In this document: in pieces, positions 1 through 11,166 of the stretch
Layout: each line of letters begins with the position of its first letter
How positions within the stretch are numbered: the first letter of the stretch is position 1
Origin: Bacteroidota bacterium
GTDB taxonomy: Bacteria; Bacteroidota; Bacteroidia; Chitinophagales; Saprospiraceae
Length of the DNA: 64,000 nt
Assembly: GCA_016124585.1 (NCBI GenBank)
Contig: WGNL01000025.1
Coordinates: 1 to 64,000 of the forward strand
Reading direction: 5' to 3'
Made by a program: the position numbers and the translations under genes
Notes under the pieces: generated by a model
What the model saw: the letters and a program-made list of their open reading frames with translations, nothing else
What the model was told of the DNA's origin: nothing
The model's database searches: none

Positions 1-140
1 AGGGCCAGGGTCAGTAGGCTTGTACGAAAGGGGCTTTCATTCTCCAAGAAACTGGAAAACCATGTGGCTGCTTTACGATATTTCTTTTGGAGATATAATT
101 TAGAAAGGCAGCCTTACATTTGATACACCGCCAAATTTTT

Positions 141-1175
141 ATGATGAATAAGTTACTTACCGTCTTTTTCTCCTTGTTTTTGCTTTGCCAATGTTCGGTG
201 CCCAAAAATTCCCAAACTGCTGACCATGGCAATTTTCGGGTTGCATTTTATAATGTGGAAAACCTGTTCGATACCATCGATGACCCAAATAAACCCGATG
301 AGGAATTTTTACCAGATAGCAAGAAACAGTGGACCCCCGATCGCTACCAATTGAAGCTTGACCATTTGGCCAAGGTGGTTGAAGGCATGGGCTACCCAGC
401 ACTCTTGGGTTTAGCTGAAGTGGAGAACGCAACTGTATTGGAGGATTTTTGTAAAAAAACGAGCCTGAAATCACATGATTATGGATTTGTGCATTACGAG
501 TCTCCCGATTTCAGAGGCATTGATGTGGCCCTGCTCTACAAAAAAAGTATGTTCACCGTAACGGCCTCTGACACGATCCGAATCAAGTTTCCAGCAGAAT
601 TGATTCCTGATATTCCTGATTACACTACCCGTGATTTATTGGTGGTGGAGGGCAAATTTGCTGGCAATGAAAAACTGAATATAATCGTAGCGCACATGCC
701 TTCGAGGAGTGGGGGACAGAAAGAATCAGAGCCTAAGCGTTTGTACGTTGCTACGCAAATTGGCAAAAAAGTGGCGGAGATTTTCAAGCAGGATGCAAAT
801 GCCAACATCATCGTGATGGGCGATATGAATGATGAGCCAACTGACCCAAGCATTTTGCAAAATATTGATGCACATCCCCTTGCTAGTCAGCTTGACGCCA
901 AAACGATGTACAACTGTTTTTATCAGTTAAAGCAAAATGGTTTGGGGAGTTATCGCTACAAGGGCAATTGGAATATGCTTGACCAAATCATTTTGTCCAC
1001 TAATTTAATTAAGGGAGATAAGGAATTGAAATATAAAAGCTCCGTTATTTTTCAACAAGAGTGGATGATGTACAAGGATGATAAATATGGCGTTGCACCC
1101 AGCAGGACGTATGGAGGCGACCGCTATTTTGGGGGTTATAGCGACCATTTACCCGTTTACGTGGAGTTGAAATAA
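141..1175 (+). CDS. Endonuclease/exonuclease/phosphatase family lipoprotein
   Basis: ORF 120..1175; likely start at the ATG at 141 (MMNKLL, signal peptide ending LCQC). Motifs FYNVENLFDT, GLAEVEN, MGDMND, YSDHLPV typical of EEP nucleases/phosphatases. Confidence 0.85.
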   Translation: MMNKLLTVFFSLFLLCQCSVPKNSQTADHGNFRVAFYNVENLFDTIDDPNKPDEEFLPDSKKQWTPDRYQLKLDHLAKVVEGMGYPALLGLAEVENATVLEDFCKKTSLKSHDYGFVHYESPDFRGIDVALLYKKSMFTVTASDTIRIKFPAELIPDIPDYTTRDLLVVEGKFAGNEKLNIIVAHMPSRSGGQKESEPKRLYVATQIGKKVAEIFKQDANANIIVMGDMNDEPTDPSILQNIDAHPLASQLDAKTMYNCFYQLKQNGLGSYRYKGNWNMLDQIILSTNLIKGDKELKYKSSVIFQQEWMMYKDDKYGVAPSRTYGGDRYFGGYSDHLPVYVELK

Positions 1176-1180
1176 GGGGA

Positions 1181-4100
1181 TTATTGCCCGGCTTTTTTCA
1201 GTTTTCGTTGTTCTTGCTTCTTTTTTCTACCTTCGAAAAGTTCACTGAAAGAATCGAATTCACGCTTGTAATTGAGTGCAATTCCGCCACGCTTTCGAAA
1301 TCCACCTGTAAAATCTGCCTCAGTGTCACCGTATGCTTTTAGCTTGAGACGGCGGTCTTTTGTAAGCACATATTCAATGGTAAACTCACCGCCTAGCACG
1401 CCATTGTTTCCAGTAAAAGCCTCATTTCCAAAATTGCCACCAGCTTGCACGGAAATCCGGTCGTTGACGATGACTTTTAGTCTGGTGCGTAGTTCATTGT
1501 TGGTATAACTTGTTGTCGGGTTGTTTGGGTCGAAATTATTGGAAGTGTAGCGATTATAAGAAATGTCGAAGTCAATGCCCTGAATGAGTTTTTTACCCGT
1601 CAAAAATTCCATTATAAAATCCGTGAAATAAATGGAAAGCTGGTTGGACAGCATTTCACTCACGGTGTTGATGCCAACGTCACCTGCTTGGATGGTGTAA
1701 CCTGAAGGCAAAAACTGGCCTAACATCAACAGACCGAATACCTGTCGGTTGAGTTCGTTGGGGTCAAGCCTAACAGTTCTCATTTTACTTTCTGCATAGT
1801 TTTTCAGCTCTGAATCAAGGTTAGGGAACGAAATGTCAAAAGCAATATCAGGTTTGAGCAATTGCCCTGTCAATTGCATGGTAAGGTTGACGGGCGTACT
1901 GTTGCGGGCAATGTCTTGCGCTTCCTGAGAGGCTGTCGTTGTAAGGTATTCGGCAATAAAACTATAGACCGAAGTTGATAATCCAGAATAAGTTGCATCA
2001 ATATTGATGACGGCTTCGTAAGGATTGCCAGACCAAGAAATTGTGCCGCCAGGCTCCACCACGAAAGGCTTGTTCAGCCCAAGTTTCATCAAGGTAAACA
2101 AATAATTGCCCGTCTCAACTGTGTAGGTGCCACTCATGTCGAATGCACCATGACGGTCCAAGGAAACTAATAATGAACCAGAACCGGTGCCTTCCAATTT
2201 ATCCCCCCAGGCACGGTCAAAAATCACTTCCATTTTTGCAACAGGAGTGATGTCCACATCAAAAAGCATGTTCAAACCACGTGCTTCGGCTGCCGATTCA
2301 GTTTCGTTGCCACCTGTCTCAGTTTCAAGCGTTGGTTTTGTGAATTCAATAAAGTGGTTGTTGTTGGAAACAGTAGTACCTGTCATCGGGAGGTGCATTT
2401 CCGTCAATTCGGAAGTGGTTGCGCTCACATACAGGCTTGGTTGTGCAAAGCTTCCCGTGAATCGTACATATCCTGTCCCTAAAGCTCTACCATAAAAAAT
2501 CGGATTGTCTCGCTCCGTAGTTTCGAGGCCAAGAAATGGCCTGCCTGCTTCCGTTCGTATGGTCAAGTCAAGTCCGAAATTTTTCAAATGGTCATGGGTG
2601 ATTCCGCCGTCCAATTGGGCCTTGTTGTTGAAACGATCGTACACCCATGTATCTTTTGCATCAAAAATCCGATTGGTAATGGCCACCTGTCCTTCCGGAA
2701 TTCGATAGGTAACTTGTAAGGGTTTTATCGTAAATTCCACGTTAGACACTGTTGCATTGCCACTGATGTCCGGCATGGAGGGCACACCGCTGAAATGAAT
2801 GCCCGTAGCGCTCAAACTTCCTTTAGGGTTGAGTACTTCCGGCACAAAATAGTTGACGATTTTGACGGGGTATTTTTCAATGTCAATGTTGAAATCAAAG
2901 TATAGCGGTTCATTTTTTATCCATTTTCTTTTGGAAGTAGCCACAAATCCGGGAGGGTTGAAATAGCCATCGGCAGTAAGTAGGCTGGTATCTCCTTCAA
3001 TTGATAGGGTAGCAGTGATTGTTTCCTTTGGGCTATTGGCTGAGGCATCGACTCGCAGCACCCCATAATCGTCACCGTTGATTTTGAGGCTGTCGATGCG
3101 AAGCAGGGCCGACAAACCTTCAAATTTAAAAACGTTCTTAACCTTTGCCGTCAAGTCAGCTATTCCCCCAATTGTGTGTTTTTTGATTTCACGGATAAAT
3201 TCAAGCGAGTCTATTGGATAATTTTCCAATTCCAATTCCAGACCCTCATTCCTCACACTGTTGAGTTTAATGCTCCGCTTCCCTGAAGTCAACATGAAAT
3301 TTTCCGTTTCTACCTTACCGTTGCCAATTTCCAGATAGTTGTCGGTGTCCATTTGCCAAGTTTCATTCAGCACTACCAGGTCACTAGGCTTGAAACTGAT
3401 TCGGTAGGCATCGTCACCTTGCAAAGACAAAACCCCATTGATATTGATGTTATCAAGTATTTTGTAAAAATTGGAGGAAATGAGCAAGAACTCCAAGGTG
3501 TCAGTATAAATGGAGCCAATAATCGAAACTGGTGAAAGCTTCTGGGTTTCACTAAAAGCGGTTTCAATCACACCAATTTGAACACTTCCTTCAGGGCCAT
3601 TTAGTTTGCTCCGCAAATACACATCCTTAAATTTAATGTTTTGGTACTCCCATGCTGGTACTTCCACTTCGATATTGGCCTTGTTTGCAAAGCCATCAAA
3701 ATTGCCCTTGACGGAGGAAGCATCAAATCCCTTTAAGTCTTCTTCAAAAAAATTAACCAGGTTTTGAAGCTGATAGACCTGAAAATTGAAGTCAAATTTT
3801 GCAGTATCCCGAACGGGTTCAGGTATTTTGAGTTTTAATCGCTCTGCTAGATGTGGGTAGTTCGTGTAAACAAAATTGGAGATTTGAGCTGGGATTTTCT
3901 CGATGTCAAAAACACCATTCACGGAAAGGTCGCCCAAGCTTGATTTAAGAGTAAAAACCTTTTCTGACCTATCCAACAACCAACCTGAGGTGAGCATGGC
4001 AGAGTCTATCGAAAGGCTATCTTTTCTGTTTTTGACTATCTGAAAATCAGTTACTTGTGCAGTTCCCATGATGTCAGACAAACGCTTGCCAACCAGTTTC

Positions 4101-6097
4101 ATGTCCACATTCCCAAAAAACTGCAAGTCCTTGGAAGTCAGGTTCAGCGGACGCATATCCAGTTTTTTCACATTCGCCTTGAAGTCAAAACTTGGAAGTG
4201 AGTCTGTGAAATTCACATTACCACCAAATACCAGATCGATGTTACCATCATTGATGCTGAAATCTCCCATGAAACTGTTCCGCTGGAGTTGGCCCTTAAT
4301 GTTCGCATTGCGGTATTTGTAGCCTTTGAAAACCAAGCTGTCAACTACACCTTCAAGTTCAGCCGAGACCGTATTCAGCGTCAACCCAACCCCTTTTTTT
4401 ACATGGGAGCCAAGCGTCACTTTGCCAAAGTCCGAGTTGTCCGTCCAAGCGCCGAGGTTGAAATCATAGAGGTACAAGTCACCAGAGTAACGGGCTTTTT
4501 CCTTACCTTCTCTGAGTTTAAGGTTCATGAACATTTCAGCACGGCCGATATCTGTTTTCAGTTTGCCATCCGCCACGAAGTCAACGAAGAAGCCGTCGAA
4601 TTTTCCGCTAAAATCAAGGTTGCCAAGTTTTTCAAAATTGGGAGGTGGGTTAAATTTTGGAATTAACTTTTTGAGCGTCCGCACGTTTGTGTGCAGTTGC
4701 TTAAGGTTAAGGTGGAGGAATTGTTCATCAGGTACAGCTAGGTTGAGTGTACTGAAACTACCTTCAATATCAAGCCCATCGGCCATGTTTATTTTGAGGT
4801 TTTTGCCATCAAGTCGGTTCACTGGCCCTTTTATCGTGCCGTCCAAGTTGACCACTTGGTACTTATTTTCCTTGAAAAATGGGTTGTTTTCAAGCGCTGG
4901 CGCAAACTTCATGATGTCCTGCAAAGCAACTTGTGAATTATGAAAACGGCCTTCCATTTTCACTTCGTTCACAAAATCTTCCCATGCTGTGTAGGAGCCG
5001 CTATAACGGAAAATGAGTGTGTCGCCTAGTTCGGTGTAGGGAGTTTTGAGGTTGACATCGTAGAGTTCCATGCCACGGCAAGAAAGCGCAGCTTGCTTGG
5101 CGGATAAGTTTTCAAGGATGAAACCTGTGGTGTCCCGCAATGAAATCTTTTCCACTTCCCCGGCAAACTCTAAGTCAGAGAACCTGAAGTCGTTGAAGTG
5201 GACTTCAATGTCCAAGATGTCCAAGTAATTGTAATTCAGTAAGTTTTCAGGGGTGAGCCGCTGTGGTTCATTGCGCAAGTTGCGAAGCGAAAAACGTCCG
5301 CCGCTCAAGTCAACATTGTCAATTTGGATGACCAATTTGGCAGTATCAGAGCTAGATTCTTCAGCTACGTTTACAACTGGCAGTTTTGTAGGTGGAAGGG
5401 GAAATGCGGTGGTCAGCGTGATTTTCACATTGGGGTTGTCCAATTCAAAATCGCTGAGATGTAATTGCTTGCCAGCTAAATCAAAATCATTGAAATGCCC
5501 TTCAGCATGGGCCAAGTACACATCAAAGAGCTCCCCCTTAACCGCATCTGGCTTTACAAAATGTACTCGATCTAAGTAGAGATGCCTCAGGTCAAATTGA
5601 AAAGGGGGCTTTTCGCTTTTTTCCTTTTGTTTTTTAGGAGAAAAATAGTCGGCAATGAATTGATAATTGAAATCTTTTTGATTGACTTTACGACTAATAT
5701 TGACTGTAGCGTCAGTCAGTTGCAAGGATTCGATTTTGAATTTGCGGAGCAACAAATCAAACACACCTGAATGCCGAATTTCAAGTGCGCCGGCATACAT
5801 CAGGGTATCGTGGCTAAGGTCTTCGAGGTAAAAATTATCAAGATTTATTTTGTTCAAAATGCCGAGGTGGACTTTTCCAACCGAAACTGTGGTATTCCAT
5901 TCCTTAGAAAGGTAGGCTGTGAGTTTTTGTGCTGCTTTGTTTTGAACCCAAGGGATTTGAAAAATCAGAACAGGCAAAAGGAAAATGACCAGCAGCGTCT
6001 GAACGAGCCGTCGAATTATCAAGGGCAGTAAACGCCGCCACTTTTTGCGACTATTACCAATATCTTGATTTTCAGCCTTTTGCGTAGGGTCTTCCAT
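1181..6097 (-). CDS. Translocation/assembly module TamB (DUF490) domain protein, 1638 aa
   Basis: Single N-terminal TM, very long repetitive beta-rich AsmA/TamB-like body, C-terminal DUF490-like region (GNYLFTLMKLGLNKPFVVEPGGTISWSGNPYEAVINIDATYS). Confidence 0.85.
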   Translation of the reverse strand: MEDPTQKAENQDIGNSRKKWRRLLPLIIRRLVQTLLVIFLLPVLIFQIPWVQNKAAQKLTAYLSKEWNTTVSVGKVHLGILNKINLDNFYLEDLSHDTLMYAGALEIRHSGVFDLLLRKFKIESLQLTDATVNISRKVNQKDFNYQFIADYFSPKKQKEKSEKPPFQFDLRHLYLDRVHFVKPDAVKGELFDVYLAHAEGHFNDFDLAGKQLHLSDFELDNPNVKITLTTAFPLPPTKLPVVNVAEESSSDTAKLVIQIDNVDLSGGRFSLRNLRNEPQRLTPENLLNYNYLDILDIEVHFNDFRFSDLEFAGEVEKISLRDTTGFILENLSAKQAALSCRGMELYDVNLKTPYTELGDTLIFRYSGSYTAWEDFVNEVKMEGRFHNSQVALQDIMKFAPALENNPFFKENKYQVVNLDGTIKGPVNRLDGKNLKINMADGLDIEGSFSTLNLAVPDEQFLHLNLKQLHTNVRTLKKLIPKFNPPPNFEKLGNLDFSGKFDGFFVDFVADGKLKTDIGRAEMFMNLKLREGKEKARYSGDLYLYDFNLGAWTDNSDFGKVTLGSHVKKGVGLTLNTVSAELEGVVDSLVFKGYKYRNANIKGQLQRNSFMGDFSINDGNIDLVFGGNVNFTDSLPSFDFKANVKKLDMRPLNLTSKDLQFFGNVDMKLVGKRLSDIMGTAQVTDFQIVKNRKDSLSIDSAMLTSGWLLDRSEKVFTLKSSLGDLSVNGVFDIEKIPAQISNFVYTNYPHLAERLKLKIPEPVRDTAKFDFNFQVYQLQNLVNFFEEDLKGFDASSVKGNFDGFANKANIEVEVPAWEYQNIKFKDVYLRSKLNGPEGSVQIGVIETAFSETQKLSPVSIIGSIYTDTLEFLLISSNFYKILDNININGVLSLQGDDAYRISFKPSDLVVLNETWQMDTDNYLEIGNGKVETENFMLTSGKRSIKLNSVRNEGLELELENYPIDSLEFIREIKKHTIGGIADLTAKVKNVFKFEGLSALLRIDSLKINGDDYGVLRVDASANSPKETITATLSIEGDTSLLTADGYFNPPGFVATSKRKWIKNEPLYFDFNIDIEKYPVKIVNYFVPEVLNPKGSLSATGIHFSGVPSMPDISGNATVSNVEFTIKPLQVTYRIPEGQVAITNRIFDAKDTWVYDRFNNKAQLDGGITHDHLKNFGLDLTIRTEAGRPFLGLETTERDNPIFYGRALGTGYVRFTGSFAQPSLYVSATTSELTEMHLPMTGTTVSNNNHFIEFTKPTLETETGGNETESAAEARGLNMLFDVDITPVAKMEVIFDRAWGDKLEGTGSGSLLVSLDRHGAFDMSGTYTVETGNYLFTLMKLGLNKPFVVEPGGTISWSGNPYEAVINIDATYSGLSTSVYSFIAEYLTTTASQEAQDIARNSTPVNLTMQLTGQLLKPDIAFDISFPNLDSELKNYAESKMRTVRLDPNELNRQVFGLLMLGQFLPSGYTIQAGDVGINTVSEMLSNQLSIYFTDFIMEFLTGKKLIQGIDFDISYNRYTSNNFDPNNPTTSYTNNELRTRLKVIVNDRISVQAGGNFGNEAFTGNNGVLGGEFTIEYVLTKDRRLKLKAYGDTEADFTGGFRKRGGIALNYKREFDSFSELFEGRKKKQEQRKLKKAGQ

Positions 6098-6193
6098 AAA
6101 AAGCGAATGGCGGTGACAGCTTGAGACTGTAGCCTGTATTAAACCCGAAGGTAAGGTACTTTTGTTTGCTGCTAAAAGTGATTTAACGAAAGT

Positions 6194-6646
6194 TTATGGA
6201 CGTGTTTCAGTGGCAGCGTTGGTAAGGCAATTTTCTTGGAAAAATGGTTGCAGCAACCCGGTGAAAAATGTCGGCGCTGGGATGGGGCGCATGGTGTTCA
6301 TGTCCACAAATACCAAGCGAACACGACCCCCATTCACGATTTTTTTAGCTTCATTGATGACCTCTACATAGAAAACCATGTGTTTATCCGTAGGCATTTC
6401 TCGCAACGTGGTGCGGATAGTGAGCATCTCATCGTAGCGAGCAGGACGAACATACCGCATTTCCAAGGATGCTACAGGAAGCATTACTCGGTATTTCTCC
6501 TCCATTTCCTGATAGGTCATTCCGAGCGCACGAAGCATCTCACAGCGTCCGATTTCGTAATAATCTACGTACCGACCGTGGTACAGATAACCCATCTGGT
6601 CTATTTCGCTGTAGCGAACCCGCTTTTGGCATTCAAAAACGTACAT
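6194..6646 (-). CDS. Acyl-CoA thioesterase, YbgC/FadM (4HBT hotdog) family
   Basis: Motif RVRYSEIDQMGYLYHGRYVDYYEIGRCEMLR typical of 4-hydroxybenzoyl-CoA thioesterase-like proteins. Confidence 0.85.
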   Translation of the reverse strand: MYVFECQKRVRYSEIDQMGYLYHGRYVDYYEIGRCEMLRALGMTYQEMEEKYRVMLPVASLEMRYVRPARYDEMLTIRTTLREMPTDKHMVFYVEVINEAKKIVNGGRVRLVFVDMNTMRPIPAPTFFTGLLQPFFQENCLTNAATETRP

Positions 6647-6801
6647 TTATTTAAGTTAGGCTTATGGTCAAAACGGCTGGCCACATCGGAAGTTCAACCC
6701 GGATTTTCCTGACACAAAATTTGAATTATTGGGCGCTAAGGTAACCAAGTTTATGAGTTTGATGATTTCAAGTAAGCATTTTCGGACTGAGAAATGGTTG
6801 C

Positions 6802-7899
6802 TTACCGTCTTCTCCGCTTGTTGTTTTTGTAGTCCAAAAACACGAATTCACCCAAGCCTTGCAAGTTTGAATAGAATGCTTTGCCGTTGTTCGCCTTTGT
6901 AAATTGGTCCACAAAATTTACCAAATAAGGGTCACGAGCAATCATGAAAGTGGTGATAGGAATGCTCATTTTGCGGCATTTGGTCGCCAAATTCAAGGTG
7001 CGGGTGACGATTGTGCGGTCAAGTCCAAAGCTGTTCTGGTAATATTTCTTACCTTTTTTAATGCAGGTCGGTTTCCCATCCGTAATCATGAAAATCTGCT
7101 TGTTTGGATTTCTGCGCTTTTTCAAAAGTTCCATAGCCAGCTCCAAACCGGCAACAGTATTGGTGTGGTAAGGTCCCACTTCTAGGTATGGCAGGTCTTT
7201 GATTTCAATTTGCCAAGCGTCATTTCCGAAGACCAAAATATCTAGTGTGTCCTTCGGATAGCGTGTCGTGATGAGTTCCGACAATGCCAGCGCCACTTTT
7301 TTTGCAGGCGTGATACGGTCTTCACCATAGAGTATCATCGAGTGTGAAATGTCAATCATTAACACCGTACTTGTTTGGCTTTGGTAAAAAGTCTCTTGCA
7401 CTTCCAAATCCTCAGGTGTCAATTGGAATTCCTCTATTCCATGGTTGATATGTGCATTACGCAGGCTCTCTGAAACTGCAATGGTGTCAAGTCTGTCGCC
7501 GAACTCGTAGGGTCGGAGTTCAGTTGCCTGTTCATCACCCCGCCCATCAAACTTGGTAGAGTGGTTGCCAAGTTTTGTCTTTTTCAACTTTCCAAATACC
7601 TCATCCAATGCGTTGCGCCGCAACGCAATTTCCATTTTGGAGGTTGGAACATAACCGGGCATGCCGCTCACTTCTCCTGAAGTGATGTACCCGTTGTCTA
7701 TCAAGTCTTGGATGAAATCGGCCATGCCATACTCGTCATTCGTGAGTTTGTACTTTCGGTCGATCTCAGTCAACCATGAAAGTGCCTCGCTCACATTCCC
7801 CGAAGTATGTAGCAGCAGCTCCTGAAAAAGCTTCAATAGTTTGTCAAAAATGGAACCTTCGTCTTCTGGGATGTATTCTGAAAATTGCCAACCTAGCAT
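6802..7899 (-). CDS. VWA domain-containing protein
   Basis: MIDISHSM (MIDAS-like DxSxS) followed by ITPAKKVALALSELI and MITDGKPT. Confidence 0.8.
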   Translation of the reverse strand: MLGWQFSEYIPEDEGSIFDKLLKLFQELLLHTSGNVSEALSWLTEIDRKYKLTNDEYGMADFIQDLIDNGYITSGEVSGMPGYVPTSKMEIALRRNALDEVFGKLKKTKLGNHSTKFDGRGDEQATELRPYEFGDRLDTIAVSESLRNAHINHGIEEFQLTPEDLEVQETFYQSQTSTVLMIDISHSMILYGEDRITPAKKVALALSELITTRYPKDTLDILVFGNDAWQIEIKDLPYLEVGPYHTNTVAGLELAMELLKKRRNPNKQIFMITDGKPTCIKKGKKYYQNSFGLDRTIVTRTLNLATKCRKMSIPITTFMIARDPYLVNFVDQFTKANNGKAFYSNLQGLGEFVFLDYKNNKRRRR

Positions 7900-7979
7900 G
7901 TAGTGGAATTTGGAAATTATAAAATTGAAAGTTTGGGTTTTGGGAAATAGGACAAGTTTAGGGCGCTTTTTGTTTCAAA

Positions 7980-8858
7980 TCAAATGGAAGTTTCTATGCT
8001 GCGCAATTTCCTCTTGCGTTTTTCCAGCCAAATAATTCTTGACGCCAGCGCAATGACGATGATGGCACCACCAATTATAGCGCCTAGCGAGGGTTTTTCT
8101 CCATAAAAAATAAGTACCCAAACGGGATTCAAGATAGGTTCTAACATGGCAAGCAACGCCCCTTCAATTGCAAGCACCCTTTTGAGACCGAAGGTGAAAA
8201 GCACAAAACCCAGCCCGAGCTGGAAAACTCCCAGCCAACCTAGCATGGCAGCTTCTGGCAAGGTAGGTAGCGGAGATTGCAACAACCACGGCAGGCCGAC
8301 TAGTGCCATCATCACGTTCCCCCAGAAAATGGCGGCGGGTTGCCGCTCCGACCCGTTCAGCCGCTGCCCGATGAAGAGTGCTGCCATTAGAAAACCAGAC
8401 AAAAAAGCGATGAAATTGCCGAGCATACTGCCTGCCTTCAAGTCGCCTGCCACCAAAATGACCATGCCGATGATGCAGGTGAAAATGGTCACCACGTTTA
8501 CCCGCTGCATTTTTATATTAAAAAAATAAGGCTCGGCCAGCAGCACGTAAACGGTGCCGGTGTATTGAAGTAGGATGGAATTGGCTGCAGTCGTCAGTTT
8601 AGTTGAAACGACGAAACTCAAAACTAAAAGGCAGTAAAACAAGGCATTCAACCATGCCTGACCGTTCATTTGGAAGACTTTTTTGCGGAAAAAAACGAAG
8701 AAAACCGCCGCCGAGAGGAAGCTACGGTAGGAGAGAATGGTGTATGCGTCCTGCGGCAGAAGCTTTACAAAAACGCCACCTGTGCTCCAAAAAATGGCAG
8801 CTAAAATAATGGCAAAAATGCCTTGAAGATGGTCTGGTACGATTGATTTTGCGGTCAT
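7980..8858 (-). CDS. EamA-family (DMT superfamily) transporter
   Basis: About 10 predicted TM segments in two EamA-like halves; IFWSTGGVFVKLLP, LEPILNPVWVLIFYGEKPSLGAIIGGAIIV. Confidence 0.85.
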   Translation of the reverse strand: MTAKSIVPDHLQGIFAIILAAIFWSTGGVFVKLLPQDAYTILSYRSFLSAAVFFVFFRKKVFQMNGQAWLNALFYCLLVLSFVVSTKLTTAANSILLQYTGTVYVLLAEPYFFNIKMQRVNVVTIFTCIIGMVILVAGDLKAGSMLGNFIAFLSGFLMAALFIGQRLNGSERQPAAIFWGNVMMALVGLPWLLQSPLPTLPEAAMLGWLGVFQLGLGFVLFTFGLKRVLAIEGALLAMLEPILNPVWVLIFYGEKPSLGAIIGGAIIVIALASRIIWLEKRKRKLRSIETSI

Positions 8859-9145
8859 TTTTTAGGTTGAAAATCGCTGCAAATATTGATTTTTTGGGGT
8901 TAAAAATATTGGTCAATTTCTATTGTTTTAAGGCTAAATATGGCCAACCCAACATTCCTTGACTTGGTTGCTAATTTTTATTCAACATCCAAAAAAAGCT
9001 CTCAACATTTGCCGACGCTCTTGCCCGTATTCCCTTTCTTTGTGGCAAATTCTAACAGAATTGAAATTAGAGAAGCTAACCTGTTGATTGTCAGCAACCT
9101 GACTTTCCACTTCTCAATTTTCAATTTTCAATTTTCAATTCTAGC

Positions 9146-11164
9146 ATGTCTAATCTTTCCCTTCGCTGCGCCGACAACATCCGTATCCTAGCTGCCTCTA
9201 TGGTCGAAAAAGCCAAATCCGGTCACCCCGGTGGCCCGATGGGAGGCGCCGATTTCGTGCATATACTCTATTCAGAATTTCTGAACTACGACCCCAGCGA
9301 CATGGCTTGGCCGCTACGTGACCGCTTTTTCTTGGATGCCGGTCACATGTCCGCCATGCTCTACGCCCAGCAGACTTTGCTGGGGAATTTCACGATGGAT
9401 GACATCGAAAACTTCCGTCAGTGGGGCAGTCCGACGCCTGGTCATCCTGAATTGGATGTGAAGCGGGGCATCGAAAATACCAGTGGCCCGCTTGGTCAAG
9501 GGCATACATTTGGCGTGGGCGCTGCCATTGCCGAGCGGTTTTTGGCAGCTCGTTTCGGGGAGGAGGTGTCGCACAAAACCTACCTCTATATTTCTGACGG
9601 CGGCGTGCAGGAAGAGATTTCGCAAGGCGCAGGCCGTATCGCAGGATATTTGGGCTTAGGAAATATCGTCATGTTTTACGATGCTAACGATATCCAACTT
9701 TCCACCGAAGTGGACGCCGTGACCAGCGAAGACACCGCAAAAAAATACGAAGCTTGGGGCTGGCATGTGCTCACTATTCCTGGCAATGACCACGAAGCCA
9801 TACGTGGCGCACTGAAATCGGCCTTGGCAGAGATTAATAGACCTACGTTGATTATTGGTAAAACCCTCATGGGACTTGGCACCCGCAAAGCCGATGGCAG
9901 TTTGTTCGAAGGCGAGGTGGAACTACACGGTCAGCCGCTCACAGGTGCTGGCGGTTCTTTTGAAAAAACAGTGGAGGGGCTTGGCGGGAATGCCTCCAAA
10001 CCCTTCCAGATTTTCCCAGATGTGGCGGAATACTACGCCTCAGTTTTGGAACAAAAGAAAAAAGCGGCTAAAAAGCGTAAAGCTGCCTTTAAATCTTGGG
10101 CAAAGGACAATGCAGGTTTGGCTGAAAAATACACTTTCTTCCTCAGTGGAAAACTGCCAGAAATCAATTGGTCGGAGATAAAAACCAAGCCAAACGATGC
10201 TACCCGCAACGCCTCTAGTGCCGTCCTTGGGTATTTGGCTGGAAAGGTCGAAAACATGATTGTCACTTCCGCTGACCTCAGCAACAGCGATAAAACTGAC
10301 GGGTTTTTGAAGAAAACGCATGCATTCAAGCACGGCGATTTCAGTGGTTCTTTCCTACAGGCTGGGGTGGCCGAATTGACGATGGCCGCTTTGAACGTGG
10401 GCATGGGTTTACATGGCGGTGTGATTCCGGCTTGCGCTACTTTCTTCGCCTTCAGCGATTACATGAAGCCTGCCATTAGGGTAGCGGCGTTAATGGAGAC
10501 GCCCGTCATTTTCATCTGGACACATGACGCTTTCCGGGTAGGGGAGGATGGCCCGACGCACCAGCCGATTGAGCAAGAAGCGCAACTTCGGCTTTTGGAG
10601 CAATTGAAAAACCATTCCGGTAAAAATGCTGTGATTGCCCTTCGGCCTGGCGATGGAGCAGAGACGGTGGCCGCTTGGCGCTTCGCCTTGGAAAACCGCC
10701 ACTCCCCAACTGGCCTGATTTTCAGCCGCCAAGGCGTGGAGGATCTGCCCACTAACGACCAAAACGAGTTGGCAAAAGGTGCCTACATCGTTGAGAATTG
10801 CGAAGGAAAACCGGATGTGGTTCTGGTGGCAAATGGCTCTGAGGTAGCCACATTGGTGGCTGGAGCGGCCATTTTGCGAAGTGAAAACAAGCTGAAAGTG
10901 CGTGTCGTTTCAGCTCCTTCAGAAGGTCTTTTCCGAAACCAATCCAAGAAATACCAAAAGGAAATCCTGCCGGGTAATGTGCCGACTTTCGGCATGACTG
11001 CGGGCTTGCCAGTTACGCTGCGGGGTCTAGTGGGGGACCGTGGATTAATTTGGGGGCTTTGGCATTTTGGCTATTCTGCACCTTTCAAGGTATTGGATGA
11101 AAAGTTTGGATTTACAGGTTCGAATGTTGCAACCCAAGTTCGTAAATTGCTGAAAATCAAATAA
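9146..11164 (+). CDS. tkt: Transketolase (full length, 672 aa)
   Basis: KSGHPGGPMGGADF, GPLGQG, THDAFRVGEDGPTHQPIEQ motifs of TPP-dependent transketolase. Confidence 0.92.
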   Translation: MSNLSLRCADNIRILAASMVEKAKSGHPGGPMGGADFVHILYSEFLNYDPSDMAWPLRDRFFLDAGHMSAMLYAQQTLLGNFTMDDIENFRQWGSPTPGHPELDVKRGIENTSGPLGQGHTFGVGAAIAERFLAARFGEEVSHKTYLYISDGGVQEEISQGAGRIAGYLGLGNIVMFYDANDIQLSTEVDAVTSEDTAKKYEAWGWHVLTIPGNDHEAIRGALKSALAEINRPTLIIGKTLMGLGTRKADGSLFEGEVELHGQPLTGAGGSFEKTVEGLGGNASKPFQIFPDVAEYYASVLEQKKKAAKKRKAAFKSWAKDNAGLAEKYTFFLSGKLPEINWSEIKTKPNDATRNASSAVLGYLAGKVENMIVTSADLSNSDKTDGFLKKTHAFKHGDFSGSFLQAGVAELTMAALNVGMGLHGGVIPACATFFAFSDYMKPAIRVAALMETPVIFIWTHDAFRVGEDGPTHQPIEQEAQLRLLEQLKNHSGKNAVIALRPGDGAETVAAWRFALENRHSPTGLIFSRQGVEDLPTNDQNELAKGAYIVENCEGKPDVVLVANGSEVATLVAGAAILRSENKLKVRVVSAPSEGLFRNQSKKYQKEILPGNVPTFGMTAGLPVTLRGLVGDRGLIWGLWHFGYSAPFKVLDEKFGFTGSNVATQVRKLLKIK

Positions 11165-11166
11165 CT

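Noticed and set aside
8940-9191. 83-aa ORF upstream of transketolase
   Set aside because: Overlaps the transketolase start and its C-terminal part is the translated (CAATTTT)n tract.
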